From the NCBI GenBank assembly GCA_035536935.1, contig DATLNC010000302.1, positions 17,283 to 81,282 on the forward strand: a stretch of DNA of 64,000 nucleotides, in the 5' to 3' direction. The notes beneath the pieces are model-generated. The model saw nothing but the letters and a program-made list of their open reading frames with translations, ran no database searches and was not told where the DNA came from. The translations under genes and the position numbers were made by a program. Source of the stretch: DATMER01 sp035536935. GTDB taxonomy: Bacteria > Acidobacteriota > Thermoanaerobaculia > Multivoradales > UBA5704. This document shows positions 1-6,975 of the stretch, piece after piece. Positions within the stretch are counted from its first letter, which is position 1; the number at the start of each line of letters is the position of its first letter.

Positions 1-2
1 TC

Positions 3-422
3 ATGAAGAGGGTCGTGGACGACGGCATCCCTACCCTCGCCGTGGGCATCCGCTCCCTCTCGACCCCCGAGTCCCAGCTCATCCGGGAGAGGAAGCTGCC
101 CGTGATCTGGGGCCACGATCTCGACCGCGCCGAGGAGCTGTTCCCGAAGCTGCTCGCCGGCCTGCCCGAGAAGGTCTACCTCACCTTCGACATCGACTTC
201 TTCGACCCGTCGCTCGTCCCCGCGACCGGAACCCCGGAGCCGGGAGGTGGCCTCTGGTATCCGACCCTGCGCCTCCTCCGCCATCTCTTCCGGGAGAAGA
301 AGGTCGTGGCCATGGACGTGCTCGAGCTGGCCCCGGTTGGCGGCCTGCCCGCGAGCGACTTCCTCACCTCGAAGCTGATCTACAAGTGTTTGGGGTATCT
401 GCAGGAGGCGGAAAGGAAATAG
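3..422 (+). CDS. speB: Agmatinase/arginase family protein, C-terminal part (5' end outside window)
   Basis: C-terminal 139 residues of a ureohydrolase. The family hydrolyses agmatine (or arginine or related guanidino compounds) to urea at a dinuclear manganese centre. The visible metal-binding stretch TFDIDFFDPS, followed by a PATGTPEPGG loop, is the classic second Mn-binding signature. Family members are about 290-320 aa, so roughly half the protein, including the first histidine-containing metal motif, lies upstream of base 1. The ATG at base 3 is therefore probably internal. The agmatinase versus arginase choice cannot be settled from this part; the TPEPGG loop favours agmatinase-like enzymes. 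It ends with TAG, 18 bases before the antitoxin gene. Confidence 0.85.
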   Translation: MKRVVDDGIPTLAVGIRSLSTPESQLIRERKLPVIWGHDLDRAEELFPKLLAGLPEKVYLTFDIDFFDPSLVPATGTPEPGGGLWYPTLRLLRHLFREKKVVAMDVLELAPVGGLPASDFLTSKLIYKCLGYLQEAERK

Positions 423-428
423 CCCGGG

Positions 429-434
429 TATAAT
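429..434 (+). promoter_or_regulatory. TATAAT -10 element of a probable leaderless promoter for vapBC
   Basis: A perfect TATAAT lies 6 bases before the ATG at 441, so transcription would start at or next to the start codon, giving a leaderless mRNA. No Shine-Dalgarno sequence and no good -35 box are visible; the -35 position falls in the end of the agmatinase gene. The same GGGTATAATT string recurs at 33872-33881. Confidence 0.5.
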
Positions 435-440
435 TCTCCC

Positions 441-689
441 ATGCGAGCGCTTCGAGTCACCGTATCGGATTCTGAGTACGACGCCCTAGAGAAGGTTGCC
501 GCCGCTCAGAGTCGAACTCTGGAAGAGTTGATTCGAGAGGCCTTGATGGCTGTTCGGAGTGGGTTTGCCGAGGCGCGGAAGCCCTTGCGGGATCTGCCCC
601 TCCTCCCGGGACACCGCCTTCTGACGGAGCTTCCGTCACGGGATGATCTCTATGAGGAGATGTTCTCGGCTGGGGATGCGGGCTCGTAG
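441..689 (+). CDS. vapB: VapB-like antitoxin (ribbon-helix-helix type)
   Basis: Small 82-aa protein directly before a PIN-domain toxin gene, 2 bases apart. The N-terminus has the strand-helix-helix pattern of ribbon-helix-helix DNA-binding antitoxins: residues 1-12 form a strand, followed by a helix with TLEELIREAL around 26-35. The C-terminal part, rich in charged residues, would wrap the toxin. Antitoxins of this type neutralise the partner RNase and repress their own promoter with it. The TATAAT 6 bases upstream of the start fits autoregulation at a leaderless promoter. Family assignment rests on size, fold pattern and partner, not on a diagnostic motif. Confidence 0.75.
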   Translation: MRALRVTVSDSEYDALEKVAAAQSRTLEELIREALMAVRSGFAEARKPLRDLPLLPGHRLLTELPSRDDLYEEMFSAGDAGS

Positions 690-691
690 CC

Positions 692-1135
692 ATGAGGCGA
701 GGCCTCGATACCAACGTCCTCATCTATGCCCACATGCCGGACCTGCCGGACCACGTCAGGGTCCGACGCTTTCTTCTTGGCCAACTGGCCGATGAGGACG
801 TGAGCCTCGTCATCACGCCCATCATCCTTCATGAGTTTGTACATATCATCACCGACGGAAGGCGCTTCGACCCGCCTGTTTCCATAGCAGACGCGATTGC
901 CGTCGCTCGGGTGTATCTCGACCACACCAACGTGGAGTGCCTCAGCTTGGACGGGCAGGCTGTCGCCGGCGCCTTCTCGCTCATCGAAAGGCATCAGCTC
1001 GGAAGAAAACGGATTGCAGACACCCTCTTCGCTGCCTGCCTTCTCGGTCATGGAGTCCACGAGCTGATCACCTGTAACCCCAACGATTTCCGGATCTTCG
1101 GCAGCCTCACCCTGACCGATCCGCGAAACTCGTGA
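692..1135 (+). CDS. vapC: VapC-like PIN-domain ribonuclease toxin
   Basis: 147-aa PIN-domain protein, the expected size for VapC toxins, which are Mg-dependent endoribonucleases that cleave tRNA or rRNA. The acidic active-site residues are in place: D6 in LDTNVLIYA, E48 in HEFV, D110 in RIADTLFAA, and a further acidic position near the C-terminal CNPNDF motif. The typical final strand with NPNDF followed by RIF is present. It is co-transcribed with the antitoxin (2-base gap) and ends 3 bases before the convergent SDR gene. All catalytic residues are present, so the toxin looks intact. Confidence 0.85.
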   Translation: MRRGLDTNVLIYAHMPDLPDHVRVRRFLLGQLADEDVSLVITPIILHEFVHIITDGRRFDPPVSIADAIAVARVYLDHTNVECLSLDGQAVAGAFSLIERHQLGRKRIADTLFAACLLGHGVHELITCNPNDFRIFGSLTLTDPRNS

Positions 1136-1138
1136 AGG

Positions 1139-1894
1139 TCAGCCCACCAGCACGCTGCCGCCGTTGACGTTCAGGATCTCGCCCGTGATGTGCCGCGCGA
1201 GCGGCGAAGCGAGGAAGACCACCGGGCCGGCGATCTCGGCTGGGCTCGCCACTCGGTGCAGTGGGATCGTGTCGAGGATCTTGTCGCGGCACTCTCCGGA
1301 GAGAGCCTGGGCGGTCATGTCGGTCTCCACCCAGCCGGGGGCCACGGCGTTGACCCGGATGCCCGGCGCCAGCTCCGTGGACCAGGACTTCGTGGCCGAG
1401 ATCATCGCTCCCTTGCTCGCCGCATAGGGGCTGTAGAAGGCCTCCCCTCGCTGCCCTGCGGTGGAGCTGATGTTGATGATCGAGCCGTTCGGAGAGCCGC
1501 GCAGCAGGCGGATGGCCTCGCGGGCGCAGAGGAAGGGGCCGATGACGTTGACCGCGAGCGTGGCCTGGAGCTGCTGGTGGTCCAGCTTCTCCAGCGGCTC
1601 GTGAATCCAGACGCCGGCGTTGTTGACCAGGCAGTCGAGCCCGCCCCACTCCGTCTCCACATAGTGAAAGAGCCTCTGGACGTGCTCGCGCCGCGTCACG
1701 TCGCAGCGCATCTTCCTGTGGGGAAGATCGACGGTGCGGCGCAGCTCGCTGATCAGCGAGTTGGCCTTGACGCCGCTCGCCAGGTACTGGACGAGGACGG
1801 TCGCACCGGCCCGGGCGAAGAGGCGGCAGCACGCGGCTCCGATGCCACGGCTGCCCCCCGTCACAACCACCCGGTAGCCGGCGAGATCGATCAA
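1139..1894 (-). CDS. SDR-family reductase, FabG / acetoacetyl-CoA reductase type
   Basis: 251-aa short-chain dehydrogenase. It has the cofactor loop TGGSRGIGAA (12-21), NNAG (91-94), the serine region NISST (141-145) and the YxxxK pair Y157/K161, so all catalytic elements are present. FabG-like enzymes reduce 3-oxoacyl thioesters with NADPH. Its position directly behind a thiolase suggests 3-ketoacyl-CoA or acetoacetyl-CoA as substrate. The chosen start is a TTG whose last two bases are the first two of the thiolase TGA stop (TTGA overlap, 1891-1894); it places the cofactor motif at the usual distance from the N-terminus. It is the last gene of the long minus-strand run that starts at padR. 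Confidence 0.85.
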   Translation of the reverse strand: MIDLAGYRVVVTGGSRGIGAACCRLFARAGATVLVQYLASGVKANSLISELRRTVDLPHRKMRCDVTRREHVQRLFHYVETEWGGLDCLVNNAGVWIHEPLEKLDHQQLQATLAVNVIGPFLCAREAIRLLRGSPNGSIINISSTAGQRGEAFYSPYAASKGAMISATKSWSTELAPGIRVNAVAPGWVETDMTAQALSGECRDKILDTIPLHRVASPAEIAGPVVFLASPLARHITGEILNVNGGSVLVG

Positions 1895-3078
1895 GCAGCG
1901 GCCTCGACCACCATCGCGATTCCCTGACCGCCGCCGATGCAGGCCGACGCCACCCCCACGCCGCCGCCCCGGCGGCGCAGCTCCTTGAGCAACGTGATCA
2001 GCAGACGGCTGCCCGACGCGCCCAGCGGATGACCGAGCGCGATCGCTCCGCCGTTGACGTTGAGCTTGTCCACGTCGAGCTTCAATTCGCGGATCACCGC
2101 CAGGATCTGGCCGGCGAAAGCCTCGTTGATCTCGAAGAGGTTCACGTCGTCCAGGGTTATGTTGGCCCGCTTCAGGGCGGCGCGGATGGCCGGCGCCGGA
2201 CCGATGCCCATACGCGACGGATCCACGCCCACGGTCGCCCACGACACGATGCGGCCGAGCGGCTTCCAGCCCCGCTCCTGCGCCTTCTGCTCGTTCGAGA
2301 GGAGCAGCATGGCAGCGCCATCCACAATGCCCGAGGCGTTGCCGGCCGTGACGAAGCCGTCCTTGTCGAACGCGGGCGGCAGGCCCGCGAGGTCTTCCAT
2401 CGTGGTCTCGGGACGCATGTGGTCGTCCCGCTCGACGGTCTTGGCGCGCTTGCCCTTGCCCACCGTCACCGGCACGACCTCCTCGGAGAGGCGGCAGGCC
2501 TTCCAGGCCTCGCCGGCCCGGCGCTGGGACATGATCGCGAACTCGTCCTGCTCCTGGCGGGAGATCCCGTAGTCGCGGGCGAGGTTGTTGCTCGTCTGCG
2601 CCATGTAGAAGCCGCAATAAGTATCCATGAGGGCCACCATCAGGAGATCCTGGAGCTGGCCCTGTCCGAGCTTGAAGCCCTTGCGCGCGCCCCAGATCAC
2701 GTGCGGCGTCTGCGACATGTTCTCCATGCCGCCGACCAGGCAGGTCTGGGCCTCCCCGGCGAGGATCAGGTGCGAGCCCGAGATGACGGACTGGATGCCC
2801 GAGCCGCAGAGGCGGTTCACGGTCAGGGCCGGGACTTCGTTGGGCACGCCGGCCTTGAGCGCCACATGGCGGGCGCCATAGATCGCGTCGGGCGACGTCT
2901 GCAAGGCGTTGCCCACGACGGTATGGTCGATCTCGCCCGGCTCGACGCCGGTCCGCGCGAGCAGCTCCTTGGCCACATGCGCGGCGAGGTCGATGGCCGA
3001 GATGTCGGCGAAGTCGCCGTTGTAATCGACCATCGGGGTGCGGTACCCGTCCACCAGGACCAGGTCTCGTGTATTCAT
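1891..3078 (-). CDS. Thiolase (acetyl-CoA C-acetyltransferase / 3-ketoacyl-CoA thiolase)
   Basis: 395-aa thiolase, normal length. The acyl-accepting cysteine is C91 in NRLCGSG. The second active-site cysteine is C380 in SACIGGGQG, and the GHPLG histidine is H350, preceded by NVNGGAIALG. NEAFAGQ is also present. Thiolases either cleave 3-ketoacyl-CoA in beta-oxidation or condense two acetyl-CoA; the sequence alone does not separate these. The coupled downstream reductase would suit the condensing direction (acetoacetyl-CoA to 3-hydroxybutyryl-CoA), but a beta-oxidation role is equally possible. It starts 3 bases after the stop of the preceding serine hydrolase gene. Confidence 0.92.
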   Translation of the reverse strand: MNTRDLVLVDGYRTPMVDYNGDFADISAIDLAAHVAKELLARTGVEPGEIDHTVVGNALQTSPDAIYGARHVALKAGVPNEVPALTVNRLCGSGIQSVISGSHLILAGEAQTCLVGGMENMSQTPHVIWGARKGFKLGQGQLQDLLMVALMDTYCGFYMAQTSNNLARDYGISRQEQDEFAIMSQRRAGEAWKACRLSEEVVPVTVGKGKRAKTVERDDHMRPETTMEDLAGLPPAFDKDGFVTAGNASGIVDGAAMLLLSNEQKAQERGWKPLGRIVSWATVGVDPSRMGIGPAPAIRAALKRANITLDDVNLFEINEAFAGQILAVIRELKLDVDKLNVNGGAIALGHPLGASGSRLLITLLKELRRRGGGVGVASACIGGGQGIAMVVEAAA

Positions 3079-3081
3079 TCG

Positions 3082-4077
3082 TCAGGTGCCTCCGTCAGAG
3101 ATCAAACTATATGCGAGGGCGTGGAAACGCCGCCGCCAGCGGTTCATATTGCTGAAGGGCTCGGTCCGATGCGTGAGCAGGACGAGCACCCGCTTTTGTT
3201 CAGGGTCGAGCCAAAGGCTGCCGCCCGCGAAGCCCGTGTGGCCAAAGGAGCCGGGCGGGAGCGCCCGTCCGGCGCTGTTCTTCAGACTCCTGTGCCACCA
3301 GCCCAGGTAGAAGGGGCTACCCGTCAGAGCTGCCGCGATGGCCTCCTGTTTCAACAAAGTTTGCGGAGCCAGCCATTCCGCACCGAGGCGCCAGAGGTCA
3401 CGGGCGCTGCCGAACAGCCCGGCATGAGCCGTTCCGGACAGGAAACGTGCATTGCCATCCTGAGGCAATCCGCGCGGGGGCGGACCCTGGAGAGGGATCG
3501 TCAGCCCCTGCTTAGCCGCCAGCTTCACCTCCTGGTCCGTATCCATGAAGCTCCGGGCTATATCAGGCCGGTCACCCGGGGATGGCTCGACCGACGAAAG
3601 GCCGAGGGGCTCGAGCACCCGCGACCGGAGCAGACGGGCATAGGGTTGTCCGGTGACCTTCTCCACGGCAAGGCCATAGAGAAGGATGTCCAGGTCGCCG
3701 TACACGGCGCGCCGGCTCGGCCGCATCCTATGGGCATCGAACAGGAGCGGCAGGACATCCTCCCGGGAACGGCAGAGATGGTAGAGCGGCGCCCAGGAAG
3801 CCATTCCCGAGCGATGGCGCAAAAGATCGGAGAGGGGTCGGGCGGCCAGCTTGGGGTTCGCTTCGGGAAAGACCGCACCGATGCGGGTGGCGAGGGGGAG
3901 GGTGCCGTCCTGGTCCAGGACCAGGGCGAGCGTGAAGGTGAACGGCTTGGTGAGAGAGGCGTAGTCGAAGCGGGTCTCCGGGTTGGCTTCGAAGAGGATC
4001 TCGTCCGCCGTTCCCACCAGGGCGGCGACGGCGGTGGCGGTCCCGGTAGAGATGAGGGAATCGAGAAAGGACTTCAA
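3082..4077 (-). CDS. Serine hydrolase of the class C beta-lactamase / esterase superfamily
   Basis: 331-aa protein of the beta-lactamase-like serine hydrolase family. The nucleophile motif SxxK is S41-L-T-K44 in YASLTKPF. A tyrosine motif YGDLD stands where class C enzymes have YxN, with Asp replacing Asn. The third motif is HTG in FGHTGFAGG. No signal peptide is seen with the chosen start, so a cytoplasmic esterase or amidase is more likely than a secreted beta-lactamase. The start is a TTG overlapping the thrC stop as TTGA (4074-4077); no in-frame ATG lies close by. The start is therefore less certain than the domain call. Confidence 0.8.
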   Translation of the reverse strand: MKSFLDSLISTGTATAVAALVGTADEILFEANPETRFDYASLTKPFTFTLALVLDQDGTLPLATRIGAVFPEANPKLAARPLSDLLRHRSGMASWAPLYHLCRSREDVLPLLFDAHRMRPSRRAVYGDLDILLYGLAVEKVTGQPYARLLRSRVLEPLGLSSVEPSPGDRPDIARSFMDTDQEVKLAAKQGLTIPLQGPPPRGLPQDGNARFLSGTAHAGLFGSARDLWRLGAEWLAPQTLLKQEAIAAALTGSPFYLGWWHRSLKNSAGRALPPGSFGHTGFAGGSLWLDPEQKRVLVLLTHRTEPFSNMNRWRRRFHALAYSLISDGGT

Positions 4078-5198
4078 ACGTAGTTCCCCGGGTCCCCCGT
4101 CTGGAATACCACCACCCGTTCCCCCTTCGCGAACTTCAGATCCTCCACTGCCGCCAGGGCCGCGGCCCCTTCGGGGCCTACCCGGATGCCTTCCAGCCGG
4201 GCCGCGCGCGACGCGATCTTCGTCAATCTCTCCTCGTCGACCGCGATCGCCGTGCCCCCGGACTCCCGGACCGCTCTCAGGACCAGGAAGTCCCCGATGG
4301 CCTTGGGCACGCGCAGTCCCCAGACGCGGGTCTGCGGGTTCTCCCAGGGAGCGGCGGTCTCTTCGCCGCGCTCGAACGCCCGGACGATCGGGGCGCAGCC
4401 GGTGGGCTGGACGACCACGAAGCGCGGCTTTTTCTCTCCCACCAGCCCGAGCCGCCGCAGCTCGTCGAAGGCCTTGTGCATGCCGACGATCCCGGTGCCC
4501 CCGCCCAGGGGATAGACGATCCAGTCCGGCAGCTCCCAGCCGAGCTGCTCGGCCAGCTCCAGCCCCATGGTCTTCTTCCCTTCGACCCGGTAGGGCTCGC
4601 GGAGGGTCGACACCGTCCAATAGCCGTCCGCGTCGGAGAGGAGCTTGGCCGCGTCCACCAGGGTCCCAGGGGAAAGGAGCACCTCGGCGCCATGCTCGCG
4701 GCAACGCTCCTCGATCGTATGCGGCGTGTCTTCCGGCATGGCGACCCGCGCCTTCAGGCCCGCGGCAGCGGCATAGGCGGTCAAGGCCAGGGCGGCGTTG
4801 CCGGCGCTGGCGAGCTGCACCCCCACGGCTCCCAGCTCACGGGCGCGGTTCACCGCAAGCGACAATCCCCGGGCCTTGAACGAGCCGGTCGGATTCAGGG
4901 CCTCGTCCTTGACCAGCAGCTCGACTCCATCCGGAGCCATCCGGCGGAGACGGACCAGCGGCGTCCCTCCCTCCCCGAGATCGATCCGGCCCTCGAAATC
5001 CGAGAGAGGCAGGAGCTCGCGGTAACGCCAGAGGGTCCAGGGCCGTAGCGGCAGCTCGCGGCGAAGGTACTCACCTTTGGCAGGATCGAGGTCGTACTCC
5101 ACCAGCCAGGGCGCTCCGGCCGGCGAGAGGAAGGCGGGCTCGTCCAAGGGCGCGGTGACGCCCGTTCGGGAGCAGACTAGGTGGGTTGCCCATCTCAT
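4074..5198 (-). CDS. thrC: Threonine synthase
   Basis: 374-aa PLP-dependent enzyme that would convert O-phospho-homoserine to threonine. The PLP lysine is K108 in NPTGSFKARG, a signature of threonine synthases. A glycine-rich phosphate-binding loop YPLGGGTGIVG follows, and VFQTGDPGNYV forms the C-terminus. The ATG chosen (5198) overlaps the stop of the upstream lipoprotein gene as ATGA. The N-terminal region carries one cysteine (C9) and the usual LGEGGTPL substrate loop (75-82). Length matches the shorter type of threonine synthase. No other threonine genes are adjacent, so it sits in a mixed operon. Confidence 0.88.
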   Translation of the reverse strand: MRWATHLVCSRTGVTAPLDEPAFLSPAGAPWLVEYDLDPAKGEYLRRELPLRPWTLWRYRELLPLSDFEGRIDLGEGGTPLVRLRRMAPDGVELLVKDEALNPTGSFKARGLSLAVNRARELGAVGVQLASAGNAALALTAYAAAAGLKARVAMPEDTPHTIEERCREHGAEVLLSPGTLVDAAKLLSDADGYWTVSTLREPYRVEGKKTMGLELAEQLGWELPDWIVYPLGGGTGIVGMHKAFDELRRLGLVGEKKPRFVVVQPTGCAPIVRAFERGEETAAPWENPQTRVWGLRVPKAIGDFLVLRAVRESGGTAIAVDEERLTKIASRAARLEGIRVGPEGAAALAAVEDLKFAKGERVVVFQTGDPGNYV

Positions 5199-5632
5199 GG
5201 CTTCTCCTTCTCCATCCGAGCCTTCTCCATCCGAGCCAGCAGCTCCGCATTCTCCCGTACCGCAGGCGGCACCTCCGACGGCGCTCCCCGGAGCAGACGG
5301 CGGACCTCGGCAATCTGCCGGTCGAGCTTTGCCTGCTTTGCGGGATCCTTCAGGGTACGGCGCCGCTCCTCCAGTGAGCTCAGGATGCGACGGCGGCTGT
5401 CCGCGATCTTCCGGTCCATGCCTCGGGTGAGCCCGGCCGTCCGGGCCTCGTGCACACGGGCCGCTACCCACTTGTACTCGGCGGACTTCGGCGCCTCGGC
5501 CAGGTAGGTGCGGACCTGCTCCTCCGTCAGGCGCCCGTCGGCCGGAGCCCTGAACTTCACGGGGGCTGCCGGCTCGTTCCGGCAGGCGGCGAGCAGCAGC
5601 CCCGCCAGCACCAGGACGCGGGCGGGTCTCAT
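5195..5632 (-). CDS. Small lipoprotein with coiled-coil character
   Basis: 145-aa protein with a lipoprotein signal: a positively charged MRPAR start, a hydrophobic core VLVLAGLLLA, and a lipobox ending AAC at about residue 17. The mature part is rich in Lys, Arg and Glu, with helical heptad-like segments (for example AKQAKLDRQIAEVRRLL), which suggests a coiled coil. I do not recognise a named family. Start and stop overlap both neighbours as ATGA (der upstream, thrC downstream), so it is translated as part of the der operon. Its role is unknown; being membrane-anchored and helical, it could be a small envelope protein. Confidence 0.75.
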   Translation of the reverse strand: MRPARVLVLAGLLLAACRNEPAAPVKFRAPADGRLTEEQVRTYLAEAPKSAEYKWVAARVHEARTAGLTRGMDRKIADSRRRILSSLEERRRTLKDPAKQAKLDRQIAEVRRLLRGAPSEVPPAVRENAELLARMEKARMEKEKP

Positions 5633-6936
5633 TCCTTCCGTTTGCGGATGACCAGGCGCACGGGCACGCCGGGGAGGTCCAGCTCCTCGCGCAGGCGGTT
5701 CTCGAGGTAGCGCCGGTAAGTGTTGTTGCGCGGCAGCGACTTGTTCGCGAAGAGCATGAAGGTCGGCGGCGCGGTGGAGACCTGGGTCGAGTAGTAGAGC
5801 TTCCAGGGGCCGCCGTACAGGGCAGGCGGGCTCACACGCTTGATCGCATTCTCGAAAAAGCGGTTGAGCTGCCCGGTCGTGAGCTTGGTGTGGTACGCCT
5901 CCATGGCGCGGTCGATCGGCTTCCAGAGCTTCTCCACGCCGCGGCCGGTCAGGGCCGAGACGTTGACGCGGCCGGGCGTCGAGAGCAGCTGATCCAGCCG
6001 CTCCATCTGCATCTCCAGCTTCTCGCGTTTCTCCTCGTCCAGAAGGTCCCACTTGTTGAGGGCGACCACCGCCGCGCGGCCCAGCTCCCAGATCGTCCCG
6101 GCGATGGCGAGGTCGCCGCTCGTGATCCCCTGGGAGGCATCGATCACCAGGACGCCCACCTGGCAGCGCTCGATCGAGCGGCGCGCCATCATGACCGCCA
6201 GCTCCTCGGGCTGCCCCGAAGTCTGGCTCCGGCGCCGGATGCCGGCGGTGTCGATCAGGAGGTAGGACTTGCCGTCCCGGGTGACGAGCGTATCGACCGG
6301 ATCGCGGGTGGTGCCCGCCACCGGGGAGACGAGCGAGCGCTGCTGGCCCGCGATCTTGTTCAGCAGAGACGACTTGCCCACGTTCGGACGGCCTATGAGG
6401 GCGACCGGCGGCGCGTCGGGCGTGGGGATGTCGGGGATCTCGGGCAACGCGAGCCCGAGCGCCTCCCGGAGGTCCTCGATGCCGACGCCGTGCTCGGCCG
6501 ACACGAGGATCTGCTGGTCGATGCCGAGGCCGTAGAACTCGGCGAAGCGGTCGCGGGCCTCCCGCGTATCCGCCTTGTTGACCACCAGGATCGCGGGCTT
6601 GCCATAGCGGCGGATGCGCTCCCAGACCACCTCGTCGGCGGACACGAGGCCCTGCTTGCCATCCACTACCAGCAGGAGGAGATCGCTCTCCTCCACCGCC
6701 AGGAAGACCTGCTTGGAGAGGCCGAGCGGATCGTCCTCGGCGAGGATGAGCCCGCCCGTGTCGATCAACTGGAAGGACCGCTCCTCGGAGAGATGGGCGA
6801 TCCCGGTGATCCGGTCGCGGGTGACGCCGGGCAAGTCGTGCACGATCGCCTGCCTTTTCCCGACCAGGCGGTTGAAGAGGGTGGATTTGCCGACGTTGGG
6901 TCGGCCGACGATCGCGACGTTAGGGGTCAGGGCCAT
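5629..6936 (-). CDS. der: Ribosome biogenesis GTPase Der (EngA)
   Basis: 435-aa GTPase with the two tandem G domains that define Der. G1 motifs are GRPNVGKST (residues 11-19) and GRPNVGKSS (near 183). G3 motifs are DTGG and DTAG. G4 motifs are NKAD and NKWD. The C-terminal KH-like domain ends in VPVRLVIRKRKE, as usual. Der acts in assembly of the large ribosomal subunit. It is separated by 39 bases from the upstream permease gene and overlaps the lipoprotein gene downstream by 4 bases, so it probably heads a coupled group that may also have its own promoter in the 39-base gap. Confidence 0.97.
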   Translation of the reverse strand: MALTPNVAIVGRPNVGKSTLFNRLVGKRQAIVHDLPGVTRDRITGIAHLSEERSFQLIDTGGLILAEDDPLGLSKQVFLAVEESDLLLLVVDGKQGLVSADEVVWERIRRYGKPAILVVNKADTREARDRFAEFYGLGIDQQILVSAEHGVGIEDLREALGLALPEIPDIPTPDAPPVALIGRPNVGKSSLLNKIAGQQRSLVSPVAGTTRDPVDTLVTRDGKSYLLIDTAGIRRRSQTSGQPEELAVMMARRSIERCQVGVLVIDASQGITSGDLAIAGTIWELGRAAVVALNKWDLLDEEKREKLEMQMERLDQLLSTPGRVNVSALTGRGVEKLWKPIDRAMEAYHTKLTTGQLNRFFENAIKRVSPPALYGGPWKLYYSTQVSTAPPTFMLFANKSLPRNNTYRRYLENRLREELDLPGVPVRLVIRKRKE

Positions 6937-6975
6937 GGCGGCCGAAGCATAACCGATCCCATCCGCCTACCCTGG

